Assembly: GCA_024195585.1 (NCBI GenBank)
Contig: SWBL01000537.1
Coordinates: 1 to 23,124, forward strand
Length of the DNA stretch: 23,124 bases
Reading direction: 5' to 3'
Source: Aureobasidium sp. EXF-3400
Taxonomy: Eukaryota; Ascomycota; Dothideomycetes; Dothideales; Saccotheciaceae
Within the stretch, counting starts at the first letter, position 1. Every line of letters begins with the position of its first letter. Positions 1 to 9,082 of this stretch are shown here, one piece after another. A program made the position numbers and the translations under genes. The notes beneath the pieces were generated by a model, which was given only the letters and a program-made list of their open reading frames with translations, was not told where the DNA came from and ran no database searches.

Positions 1-2
1 AG

Positions 3-83
3 ACTGATCAACTTGCAAACCTGGGCAGTAACCCGATTAGCTCTGTTGATACGCCGGCGATGAAGTCCACCGCGAAGGACTAA
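3..83 (+). CDS. possible C-terminal end of a gene entering from the left
   Basis: Reading from base 3, the frame is open for 26 codons to a TAA at 81-83. It ends with the protein-like sequence TPAMKSTAKD after a stretch TDQLANLGSNPISSVD. The other two plus frames hit stops quickly. No domain can be named from so short a tail, and the piece could be chance; the 5' part lies outside the window. Confidence 0.35.
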   Translation, partial: TDQLANLGSNPISSVDTPAMKSTAKD

Positions 84-240
84 ACGAACCATTTCTTCCT
101 CTTAACGCCGCACGCTAGAGTGACAGCTCTTTATGATACCATTACTCGTCGTCAGACTTGTAAGCTATTCGTCACGTATTTGTGGATTAAAGTTTACAGA
201 AGATGGCATTTAATTCTACATAGTATATTGAAACAGGAGA

Positions 241-589
241 ATGCAAAATCAAAATCAAAATCAACCTCCCTCAAACTGCCCCGGACAGAGTGGACCTGCT
301 TCGCAACACGTTATTAATTCCAGTATCGCACCTCTTGGTCCTCGACGCCCCCGGGCGGACGCAGGCGGTATAATGGAAGCAGGCAGCAAACCTCCCCCCT
401 CCTCTCCAACGCACCAAGAAGATCCACAGGATCTACAACACTATCGAAAAAGTAGAAGCATGCCACGAGTGGCTCCAAAACCATAAAAATAATACCGAAG
501 CCCAAGCCATCCTGCCTGATCTGCCATCGTCGGTCCCGGAGGACGTGAAATCTCTGTTCATCGCAGCCTGCAACACCAAGACTCAATAA
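241..589 (+). pseudogene. unrecognised coding relic with a frame change
   Basis: An ATG at 241 opens a frame that begins with three CAAAAT units (encoding MQNQNQNQ) and runs to 486. From about 385 a different plus frame looks more protein-like (KKIHRIYNTIEKVEACHEWL, then DLPSSVPEDVKSLFIAACN) and stops with TAA at 587-589. A frameshift near 360-400 would join them. Between 634 and 940 the same strand has further short protein-like bits, GFMAYEKLSNQHLRLDHPYEG and NNLLNIVFLQHVAFIAT, each bounded by stops. I do not recognise a family. This may be one decayed gene or several chance frames. Confidence 0.3.
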
Positions 590-940
590 CTCCAGAAGCA
601 TAGCCACATAGCGTGAACATGGGGTCGAAGGGTTTTATGGCCTACGAGAAGCTGTCGAATCAACATCTGCGACTGGATCATCCCTACGAAGGGAAGGCCG
701 CTGCTGGAAGCACGCAGCGTCCTTGATCTATCTGGGCAGAGGCAATTGTACGCCCCGCACTAATAAGAGCGCGCGGGTGCAGCATTGCGCTACTCATCTA
801 CCGATCAGCAAGTCAACTCTCAAGGCATCAGCGGAATAGAGAATAGACGAATTGAATAATCTTCTCAATATTGTTTTCCTCCAGCATGTTGCCTTCATCG
901 CCACCTCTGTAGAAGAAGAATAATCAGAAATGTTTTAGCT

Positions 941-1780
941 TCTGCGTGCGGCTCTGGTGGATATATGTGGAAGGAGATAATCGATAAAGTGGAGAGCGAG
1001 GTTCGCAGAAACAGCCGACCATACTGCAAGTCTTCTATACGGGACCTTAGGTCTCTGTCCTACTAGAGTGACGCCGATTTGACACCCAATAAGGTCTATC
1101 GCAGCATTAGCTTTCAGTCGTCGAGTTGAGCAGTCGCATGACCAGTAATGCTTTGCCTCACTGATCCCTGTATTGAGCATCGATCAGGCTCGTTCTCTAT
1201 TTTCCATGGCCTTGTAGCCGATAGAATGACACCAACGATCTTCCCGGTGAAACGAGGGGATCATCGCTACTGGGCGAGCGCTCGAAAGCGCCGGAACTTG
1301 TACCCGTTCGGACCGACGTCTGACGGGGTCACGGCTGTTTAGGCCGACGCCGGAATTTCGGATGCCGCAAGTCCGCATAGATGCACCATCGCTGATCACA
1401 TCTCCATCAGAATAGAGGCACCCTGGCTTGTGTAGTTGGTCTCATCGTCGTTGATACTGAAGTCTTGCCAATCATCTTGTGCTCGGAATGTACTTCATGC
1501 GCTTTGCCTAATAGCAAAGTTGTTGATGGTGAAGGTTGAAGCCTTGAGCGGATTTGCAGCCATCGACTGCCCGTTCTCTGACTGCGCTCTGTTGGCAATT
1601 TCGCCCAATCAGAGCATCTCCCGATCTGGGGACCTATTGCGCAGCCATGTCCTGTGCATGAATGGGATGAACGCATGCATGACCTTCCAGCCTCCTTGAC
1701 GAGAAAGACGATGGGTTTGTTCTATTGGTCAACAGCCTGTATGCCTTGATCTTTCCAGAATCGACATGCAGAGTAGACAC
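941..1780. other. 840 bp without a supportable gene
   Basis: Short overlapping frames occur on both strands and none is convincing. The best is a minus-strand frame around 1325-1570. It contains AANPLKASTFTINNFAIRQS, then a TGA, then DWQDFSINDDETNYTSQGAS and another TGA. It may be a relic, but no family is recognisable. Confidence 0.3.
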
Positions 1781-1790
1781 CGGATGGACC

Positions 1791-1863
1791 GGACCGGATC
1801 TGAGGTGAGATCTGATCCAGTAGATCCTCTGGATTCTGGATGGATCCTAGATAGATCCGGTCC
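1791..1863. repeat. 11-bp perfect inverted repeat with GATC-rich core
   Basis: The left arm GGACCGGATCT (1791-1801) is matched exactly by its reverse complement AGATCCGGTCC (1853-1863). The 51-bp interior is crowded with GATC, GGATC and TGGAT words. No target duplication was seen beside the arms. It could be a small palindromic element, a minisatellite-like GATCC tract, or a chance fold. Confidence 0.55.
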
Positions 1864-2008
1864 AGTTAGCTGTATAGAGGCTCCCGCTGACCTATAGTTG
1901 TTGTCTTCTATCAAAATTCTTGAGGCGCACTAACTACATGCTTAATGGCCCCTTCAAGGTTAGCGATAACCAGAGTCTGAAGCAGCACTTGAGAAGACAC
2001 GCTCTGGC

Positions 2009-2218
2009 TCAATGGCCTACAGCCCACACGAGATTCATCGGTGTAGTCAGGAGATGCAAGTGATTGAGGGATACCTTCCTCCCAAGACGCCAGCCATTGC
2101 GCACAGCCCAATGAGAGGGAAGACCTTCTGGCTTCACGGCCTCGGCGGCATGAGTAAGACCCAGCTGGCAGTCGCCTTCGCCCGGAAACATGGTGAAGAG
2201 TTCAGCGCAGTACTCTGA
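2009..2218 (+). pseudogene. NB-ARC/NLR-type P-loop fragment
   Basis: The frame contains TFWLHGLGGMSKTQLAVAFA followed by RKHGEEFSAVL and TGA. This matches the nucleotide-binding core of fungal NLR (STAND) proteins, where hydrophobic residues, HGLGGxGKTQLA and a following helix precede the FxxVxW strand. The Walker A glycine before Lys is serine here (GGMSKT instead of GGxGKT). The reading stops exactly where a Trp codon would be expected (VL then TGA). The residues before it, QEMQVIEGYLPPKTPAI, fit the linker that usually precedes the P-loop. Nothing recognisable of the sensor repeats or the rest of NB-ARC follows. Fungal NLRs act in non-self recognition and programmed cell death; this copy cannot be functional and is a short remnant. 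Confidence 0.75.
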
Positions 2219-2303
2219 TCAGATATATCTTCGATAGAGCTACCACCTGGATTGAATGATTACGCGAAGACGAGTGTTTTACGAGGACGACATTAGTCGG
2301 GAC

Positions 2304-2340
2304 CTGATGATGGTGACGATGATGACGACGATGATGTGAT
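2304..2340 (+). repeat. imperfect GAT/GAC microsatellite
   Basis: A run of GATGATGGTGACGATGATGA-type trinucleotides lies just after the NLR fragment. Read in the right frame it would encode an Asp-rich run, but there is no open gene around it. Confidence 0.6.
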
Positions 2341-2512
2341 TCCAGCATAGATGTCCCACACTCTAGGAGTCTTCTTTGCTGCTCGAGTCAAGCTTGCATA
2401 TCTCTCGAATTCATCGTTCCTGTCTCCTGCTTATGGATGGAGTGGAATCAGGCAAGGGCTGGACTTCTGAAGCACCTTGGGCACATGCTTCCAGTGATGG
2501 CACTGTATGGAT

Positions 2513-2637
2513 ATCCATGGATGTTGGTCATACCTACATCCATGGATCCTAGAGGCACATCCACATCCATGGATCCAGTGGACAATCCATGGATATCCAG
2601 TACATCCATGGATGTCTTGGCGTGGATATCCATAGAT
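2513..2637. repeat. array of six ATCCATGGAT palindromes
   Basis: The 10-bp palindrome ATCCATGGAT occurs exactly at 2513, 2538, 2565, 2585 and 2604, with a one-base variant ATCCATAGAT at 2628. Spacing is 19-27 bp, and several copies are flanked by GGATATCC. The array lies beside the 3' end of the hAT transposase reading frame, so it is probably the subterminal repeat block of that element. Confidence 0.85.
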
Positions 2638-2688
2638 ATCCAGTGGTGATGGGGGTTTAGCAAAGTAATAGTGATTCAGGAGAGTGAA

Positions 2689-4102
2689 TTAGACATCCTC
2701 ATGCATAGCCTCTACGTGTTGTAACCTCTCCTTCATTATCCCAAAGATCTGAAAGGTAACAAGGTCTTGTCGTAACCAGTTTCTTAAGCATTGGCTCATC
2801 GCAACAACCTTCTGTGATAGCCGTGATCGATGTGGTCTCACCATCAACCCTGTAGAGCTAAACACCCTTTCTGGTTCATCTGACATCGCAGGGATAGTAA
2901 ACACATCAAGTGCCATCTTTTGAAGCCGCGGGAATGTCTTCTTGATAGCATAACTAGTCCGGAACTCCAGAGGAGGGCTCTCAAGGGCAAAGCGGTCCCT
3001 AGGACGTTGACACCACTGTTGGTATTCATCATCAAGAGACTCAGCAACATCGTCATCAAGGTCAAAAAGTGAGGACTTATGACGCTTCTTAGGGGTTTGC
3101 TCTACGTGTTCAGTTCGAGCTGGAAGTGGTCCATTTGAGTAGTCTTCCCAGAGCTTCGAAACCCTTGTCTTTGCGCTGGATATCCACGCAGGTCTGGGTC
3201 TCCAGATACGCTCAAGATAACTCCAGTTATCGGCAGGATGGAGGACAAGAGCAGCAACGTATGCAGCAGAGCGGTCTGTAAGCTCGTAGTACTTGTTGAG
3301 TTTCAGCCACCCAAGATCAATCTCAGCACAGAAGAGGTCACTGACTGCTGGTAAAGCTTCCTGTATAGGGGTAGGAAGTGGAGGGGGAGGAGAAGGAGGA
3401 GGCGGCGGAGGTGGTTGAGTCTGTTGTTGAGAAGGCCGTGTTCGTCGTGAATGGCGAATTGGCGTTGTAGGGACGATATTAAGGTTAGAAGAGTCTTGAG
3501 TCTGAGTCTGCGTTTACAAATGTTCGACAGTGAATTGAGACTCTGGAGGGGTCACAACATGCTGGCTTTTGAGTTGCTCAAAGTGCTTCAGCAACCCCTC
3601 CATTACAGGGATTACCTACCATATAACACCATAGTGTATTTGGCTTCTCTTCACCGGTTCCCTCATCAATAAGGGGGTGGTGAACTTGGTAGTTCCGGAG
3701 TTGCTCACGTCGTTGAGGTGAGGCACGAATCCATGTGACAATTTTATGGATCTTACCAAGGGGGCCACGCTTCCGCCAGAGTTCAATGTCATCAGCTTGA
3801 GTAAGCTTCTCCTCAAGAGCTTCTAGATCTTTGCCAAAAAGCAGAGCTCGAGCAACAAGATTAATAACATGACCAATACATCGAATCCGGCGCTCGGGGT
3901 GATCGAATCCGAACTCAGAACCAAGGGCTTCAATACAGGTGTCGTTATTTAAAGCGTTATCATAGACGAACCAACCGAGCTTTTGCTCAAGACCAAAGGT
4001 TTGAACAATTGCCGAGATCGTTGGTGCAATGTTGGCACCTGTATGACGGCCAGCTTGATGAGGGAGGCCAAGAGGCTCTTTCTCCATCATGTCACGCGTC
4101 AA
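2689..4102 (-). pseudogene. hAT family transposase, interrupted
   Basis: Two frames carry the two halves of a hAT transposase. The upstream half (3578-4102) has GRHTGANIAPTISAIVQTFG, then WFVYDNALNNDTCIEAL and RIRCIGHVINLVARALLFG. These are the RNase H-like core with the DNAxNNDT and RCxGHxxNL signatures. The second half begins in another frame near 3660 (VIPVMEGLLKHFEQLKSQ) and continues to TAA at 2689-2691. It ends with the hAT dimerisation region: TIPAMSDEPERVFSSTGLMV, then a C-terminal helix. Defects are a frameshift between about 3640 and 3820, an in-frame TAG at 3616-3618 and an in-frame TAA at 3514-3516. The usual TRWNS block between the halves is missing, suggesting a deletion. A proline run (about 3375-3410) and a basic KKRHK patch lie before the dimerisation domain. 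The product would have cut and moved DNA; this copy is dead. Confidence 0.9.
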
Positions 4103-4378
4103 TTCCGCTTCGAGTCGCCCAATGATGATAGTTCGTTCTATGGCCCCAGCCTTGGGCGCTTACAGTGTGTCCGTCTCGTTGTTCGCCTTCATTTGACACC
4201 ACCTGTCCTTCAACAACAGCAAAATCAAGCCGTTTTGCACCTGTCTACCAGCCATCTGGCATATACTAACGTTCTTTCCGATTCTGTAATCACGTCTTGA
4301 TCGCTTCTTATGCCGACCGTGCTCTCTAGATTTTTCTAGTTCTTCTTCACAACTCTATTTCTTCTTGAACCTTATCCT
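4103..4378. other. spacer between hAT relic and transcription factor 3' end
   Basis: The minus frame upstream of the transposase core stays open for a short distance (ERTIIIGRLEAELTRDMMEK) and then meets TAA near 4160. Nothing else is recognisable. The 3' untranslated region of the Zn2Cys6 gene should lie in the part close to 4378. Confidence 0.4.
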
Positions 4379-6805
4379 CTATGTATGCTTTGAGTATAAC
4401 GGTCCTAGTATTTTCCAACTCCATTCCGCGATTCCATCTACCTGCTTGATGTCCTGAATCCATTCCAGCATCAACTTCGTCGTCTGCTCCAGATCTTTTT
4501 GGACCAACCTCTCGTTGCAAATCTTCTTTAGGCACTCGCTCCCAGTCGTCATGCGTAGTATAAGCAATATGCCCACAAAATTTTGCGTCCATGTGAACAG
4601 ATACGGCACCAAGCGCTTCTTGTTCTTGGCTGGCGCGAGCGTCAGCGGCCAAAAACACACTGATTGTATCGCTAGAGCACAGCAGATCTGATCTTCTTCA
4701 GTCATCAACTCGGGGAAGTGCAATGCCTTGTACACAAATGGCCTGTAGATCACAAATCTTGCATAATGAAATTGCGTCCTCAATTGCGCTGTTATAATGT
4801 CCAGGTTATCTCGGTGGTTGTTCGGTATGGACCCTTGATCAATATTGAGAGGAGCGAGTCTATTGTCTTGTCTCCCTGTCAAGCTCACATCTGGGAACTC
4901 GGTCCTGTCGTTGTCCGACCATTGTAAAGGTCGAGGGAGTAGTGCACGCCATGATTCGAGCTGTCGAGCTAGTTCTTCGATGATATGCACCGGCGGCCCA
5001 CCATAGTCTTCGGAAAGGGCGGCTGCCGCATTGGACGCTGCCTGCAGTAAGGTCCTGTTCTCTCTGTCAAGTTTAAAGACTTACGGTGATATATCAACTC
5101 GTGTATCCGGACGACCAGCCTACGCAAAGCTATCATCGCAAGGAAGTGGTACTGGAAATGCGAGTTCTCATCCGAGAAATTGTCATGATTGCTTTCCGAG
5201 CCTTGAAAATAAGGAATTGGCACCTGATCCTCCAGGGTATGTATTCCGGTTCGTGAAAGGTCCAGCTCGAGGTGGTACATGCTTCTAGGCATCAGCGACA
5301 GCGGAATATCAGTAACGTGAAGGAGACATCTTACTCCTCGTTAAGCATGCATGCCCAATAAGCGCGTTTAATGAGATCTGCCCTCTGTGTAGACCAATCG
5401 ATAAATTCGCTACTGCACGATCAACTCAAGTACCACAACGATGCTAAGACGTCTCCTACGATTTGATCAGGATTTGACAAGAAAAGGATGCTACAACTGT
5501 GGCTCGCCAATAGTCCTGTGCAAGCATGTTAGATGATTTTCTATCATGGTATTGGAGATTTCCATTTACCATGTGTCGGCCGCAAGCTTCGTAATATATA
5601 CTATAGAAAACGTCAGTAACGATCATAGCAAGTTTCGTACCGCTTACGATTCGAGAAGATGTATTTGCACATTTTCGAGGGTGCACTGATGCGTGATGAA
5701 GCCTATCCGCCTTCGAGCCTCGTTGAAAAGATCCAGACCCGGCGGCCTTTCCGCCGTGCCCCCACGCAGGCCGCTGGGATTGCCCTCGATGATGCTGATG
5801 GGTGAGTCATGAACGCCATCGATGGCGGCTTGACCGAGGGCTAAGACAAGCAGGACAAGGCAACCCTGGGAATCGCAGTCGACAAATCCCTTTCTCAAAA
5901 TCGGTTCGAGGATGTCTTCTAGGAACATCTGCCTGTTTAGGATCGGGAGCAGAACATTGAAGGCATTGAAGTATGCATCGCTCATTCTTCTCACGGTCTC
6001 CCTTGTGAGTTTCATGAAGCCAGCTCTTATTTCGTCTGTGCCATTAGGCATGGGGTAAGTTGCCATATCAGTGTCACACGGCAAGGTTTGGGGGTGTTTG
6101 TGCAGCTCGAGACGGACAAGCCATGGTGTGCCTTCGTGGAACACATCCTGTAGATCCGCAGCCACAGCGATTCCGGACTTCAGGATATGCAGGTATATCG
6201 ATGGCCATAGCAAAACTTTGTGGGCCACCGTCAAGTGCTGATAAGGAGACAGAATGCACGGAGAGGTTGATGAATGCGACTCGATGCCCGACCCCAGGCG
6301 CACTTCACTATTGGAAGACACATGAAATTCATCGAACATTTTGTGTGCTTTGTTTGCTCCTATAGCGAAGGCTCTGGACTGTATCATGCCATGATCGATA
6401 TCACTTGCAGGGGCGGTGGGTTTTGAGACGCCTAGGGTGTCGAACTTGTGTTCAATACGACGGAGGGCTTGGAGAACGTGAACCATGGTCTGGTCCTTTC
6501 TGAACATCGAATCTCTTAGCAACAAATGGTCACACATCCAGGAGTTTGACTTACTTAGTAGGCTGAGGCTCACGGTAGACGCATTCAAAGCCGAGTCGTC
6601 GACAGCGGCCGCACTCTGGTTTTTGTTCATCGCATTTGGACTTCCTGATCAGTAGCGGAAAAACAGATCAGCACGGTACAAGAGAGCTGCACGCGTGGTT
6701 GGTGGTATCTTACCGACTACGACAAATTTGACAAGCCTGCGCTGCAATGACGGCACGTTCTCTCCGCAAGAGCATGCCAGTCCCGTCATCGCCGGAAGCA
6801 CTCAT
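4379..6805 (-). CDS. Zn2Cys6 fungal-specific transcription factor, 8 exons, 685 aa
   Basis: Proposed exons on the minus strand: 6805-6714, 6644-6555, 6499-5648, 5600-5570, 5515-5460, 5412-5335, 5284-5085, 5037-4379. Phases agree at every junction and the sum is 2058 nt with a TAG stop. Exons 1 and 2 join to give the binuclear cluster ACQICRSRKSKCDEQKPECG then RCRRLGFECVY, the exact C-x2-C-x6-C-x6-C-x2-C-x6-C pattern (residues about 25-52), which binds two zinc ions and CGG-type DNA sites. A linker with a short heptad-like stretch follows. The middle and C-terminal parts match the fungal-specific transcription factor domain (about residues 230-460: LENVQIHLLESIYYEACGRH, IDWSTQRADLIKRAYWACML, LELDLSRTGIHTLEDQVPIP). 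It should be a nuclear DNA-binding regulator; its target pathway cannot be told, because no biosynthetic or transport genes lie beside it. Start choice: an in-frame ATG at 6805 is preceded by a frame that lacks another ATG back to a TAA. A second ATG ten codons on is an alternative. No stop or frameshift was seen, so it looks functional. Confidence 0.92.
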
Positions 6806-8105
6806 GGGCGAAATGCTAGTGCTGGTATGTTTTACTCTCAATTCCGAACGGAGTCGCAACGACCAGGCAGTAGACCATAGAAGAGTCGGGACTTAGTTGT
6901 TGGCGCCGACGTTGTGGTCGCTTGCTTACAGAAGCGAGAAAGCTAGGGGGATGGATAACAACGAGTGGATGCGCTGTGGGCGCTTTGTAGGGATCGGATT
7001 TGTTCTTTTCGATCATGGAATATCGATTTTTGCCTGAATCCGATTTGAGCTGATGACATCATTTAGTGGAGCACGTAGCATGAGTCACGAGAATAGAGAG
7101 GAGATGGCGGGAACCGAGTAGGGGATTACGTCAGTATGAAGCTACTGCTACATTTTCTTTGCAAGTGTCGAGGGGCGTTTTGGGGTACGGGTACAGTGGA
7201 TGGACAGAAGTTTATGAAAGCCATGGCCTTGGCGGCCGTCCGCGCGCCCCCCACGCCCCCCACACCCCACGGCGCGTCTTGTTGTCATCTCTTGCCTTTC
7301 TCCATACCCAAACTTTCTGGCGCTCCGAGTCCTCTGCGCTTTAGGCTTCTATACCACTCTCTCGCCTTGGCTGCCCTCGTTACAAGTTTTGTCTTTCCTG
7401 TGGGCTCATAGGACTTTCCAACTTCTCGTGTTGATTTTGGATTGGGCATGCACTCATAATCAGGTTTCTCAAGTGACAAGAGCGTCATTGGCGGCCGAGA
7501 GCTATCACTCTATCTACCACTCCTTCTTACCACATCAACTGTTATAATTTTATATTCCGTTAAGAGTTAGGGATGCTCGATCCTGTCGCTCTAGAGGCTG
7601 GATGAGAAGCTGCTGCTCAATCTTTGTCAGGCGGATCTTCCGCCTTTCTTTTCTTCTTTTCTTTTCTCTCTGGTTTCGTTCTAACTCCATTGTAGAATTG
7701 CCAAAGCAATGCCGTCAGAACTCAGTTGAGTTCTTGAAAGAGAAGCGGTCCTGGTCCACGCATCCGAATTTGATGTCACTGTTCTGTGTAGACTCCGCCT
7801 TAGCCACAGTCCGGTTCCTGAACAACCATCTCTCTCAATACGCATCGACACGGTCATTACTGGCTTGGGTGACGAGGCTCAGTCGCTTATGCTGAGTGTT
7901 GCTCCTAAATCAGTTAACCATTGTAGGGTCAAGTCGAGTGTCAGAGATAGCGCCATTCCAGCTCGAATGTTGAACATGCTTCGTGGAGTGACTATATACC
8001 CAGTGACGGGAAGCACTATCTGATGTCGCTATCGACTCACTCAATGCGGCTCGGCGCACTAAGTTCAACTTGCTTCTTGACAGGCTCTGAAGCAACATGA
8101 GTTCG
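6806..8105. other. promoter side of the Zn2Cys6 gene and 1.3 kb without a firm gene
   Basis: This stretch is upstream of the Zn2Cys6 start and should hold its promoter. It has pyrimidine-rich blocks (for example 7240-7270 with long C runs, and CTTTTCTTTT near 7650). Three small frames with true ATGs exist: 7136-7411 plus (91 aa), 7285-7488 minus (67 aa, rich in Lys/Arg) and 7602-7895 plus (97 aa). They show no domain, and two of them overlap. I do not call any of them a gene. Confidence 0.4.
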
Positions 8106-8246
8106 ACTACATCAACTCAACGACATCAATATAACGACACTAACTCAACGACATAACTCAACGACATCAATGTAACGACATCAATATAATGACATCAATA
8201 TAATGACATCAATTCAGCGACATCAATTTAGCAACATCAACTCAAC
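8106..8246 (+). repeat. 14-bp minisatellite, about ten units
   Basis: Units follow the pattern ACGACATCAATATA with variation (ACGACATCAACTCA, ATGACATCAATATA, GCGACATCAATTTA; one unit has lost a base). About ten copies run head to tail. There are no unique spacers, so it is not a CRISPR-like array. Codons do not stay open across it. Confidence 0.85.
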
Positions 8247-8530
8247 GTTGCTTGGTATGATCCATCGCATCAGGTCTGACAAGTGTGCTTGGGATCGCGC
8301 TCGTCAGCTCTTCTGAGGATTGTGACAACCAGGTTACTGATGCCGGTAGTCCGCGTGCTTATCGAGTAGCTTCTGATTGACCGAGGCTTTTGATGCTCAG
8401 GAGAAACGGCCGTCTGTCTTGATTTCATTCGATTTGATTTGAATTCTTAAGCTATGAACTCCGCAAGGGGTATGAGCTGTCCCAGAATGACCCGAGTTTC
8501 AACTAATTAGCGGCACCATGGTTGGTGTAG

Positions 8531-8755
8531 ATGAGGGTGAAGGTATCTCAGACGGAAAAACAAGTACGGAGAGTACTCCAAGAACAAGCAGACGGAAAAG
8601 GCATTCTGCTGTTTGGATGCACGGTGCAAGTCTCCAGCTTCCACAAGAACAGACGACCAAGAGGGTGCTACAGTTGCCACCGATTTGGCCACATTCAGAA
8701 AGATTGCAAAAACGCCATTGGATGGTCCTGGGGTGCACAAGAAGGATATGACTAG
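8531..8755 (+). pseudogene. end of a LINE-like ORF1 with CCHC zinc knuckle
   Basis: The frame contains RRPRGCYSCHRFGHIQKDCK, a zinc knuckle with the C-x2-C-x4-H-x4-C spacing. Before it is GILLFGCTVQVSSFHKN, as in gag-like ORF1 proteins of fungal non-LTR retrotransposons. A second knuckle would normally follow (CGxCAQEGH...), but here the Cys positions are Trp/Gly (GWSWGAQEGYD) and a TAG ends the frame. Upstream, the same frame has stops at the codon before 8531 and near 8504. The protein would bind element RNA. Only this part survives. Confidence 0.6.
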
Positions 8756-8853
8756 TGCGGGACAGGATAACTAAGATGGGCGGGTTCCATCGACACACAG
8801 GAAATGCTCAGAATACAGAAAACAACAGGAAAGGATCTTAAGCCTCCGCCGGC

Positions 8854-9000
8854 ATGATTAGTACACTAAACATCCTTCAAGCAAATCTTTGGAGAAGTGC
8901 AGGAACCTAGGAGGCATTGTATAACGATTCAGGCTGTCTAGAAGCCAGCTCTTGCTGTTCGTCCGTTCCTTCACTTTGTCGATGAAAACCACGGAATCTG
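8854..9000 (+). pseudogene. start of a LINE-like ORF2 (endonuclease N-terminus)
   Basis: About 100 bp after the zinc-knuckle frame, an ATG opens MISTLNILQANLWRSAGT, then TAG at 8908-8910, then EALYND in the same frame. This is the typical beginning of the apurinic-endonuclease domain of non-LTR ORF2 proteins (LxILQxNxxRS...xExLxxD). A frame change follows near 8940 (QLLLF in a neighbouring frame, where LLLxQEP is usual), and then recognisable sequence ends. Order and spacing relative to ORF1 support a single truncated element. Confidence 0.55.
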
Positions 9001-9082
9001 TTTTGCTAAGAATGACGTGATGTGAACCATGACAGTCACCAGGTTAGAGTTTCGTTCGTGCGGTAGCTCCTCCTAGTTGAAC

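Larger units (their letters stand above)
2492..4102 (-). mobile_element. decayed hAT DNA transposon, one end visible
   Basis: The extent is drawn from the transposase remnant (2689-4102) plus the palindrome block on its 3' side. Two candidate left termini begin with the hAT-like CAGTG: CAGTGATGGCACTG at 2492 and CAGTGGTGATGGGGG at 2641. The 2492 choice places the ATCCATGGAT repeats inside the element, as subterminal repeats should be. I found no matching terminal inverted repeat or 8-bp target duplication on the right, so the right part, including any N-terminal BED zinc finger, seems lost or unrecognisable. The Zn2Cys6 gene begins less than 300 bp beyond. Confidence 0.65.

Noticed and set aside
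314..607. 97-codon minus-strand open frame
   Set aside because: It lies opposite a more protein-like plus-strand reading and starts from a poor codon; it is probably the antisense shadow of that reading.
5273..5280. CATGCTTC as the right-hand target duplication of the hAT element (it matches the 8 bases before CAGTG at 2492)
   Set aside because: It lies inside a coding exon of the Zn2Cys6 gene with no terminal inverted repeat next to it; an 8-base match is expected by chance.
8106..8246. Tandem array considered as CRISPR
   Set aside because: Units are contiguous 14-mers without unique spacers, and the genome is fungal.
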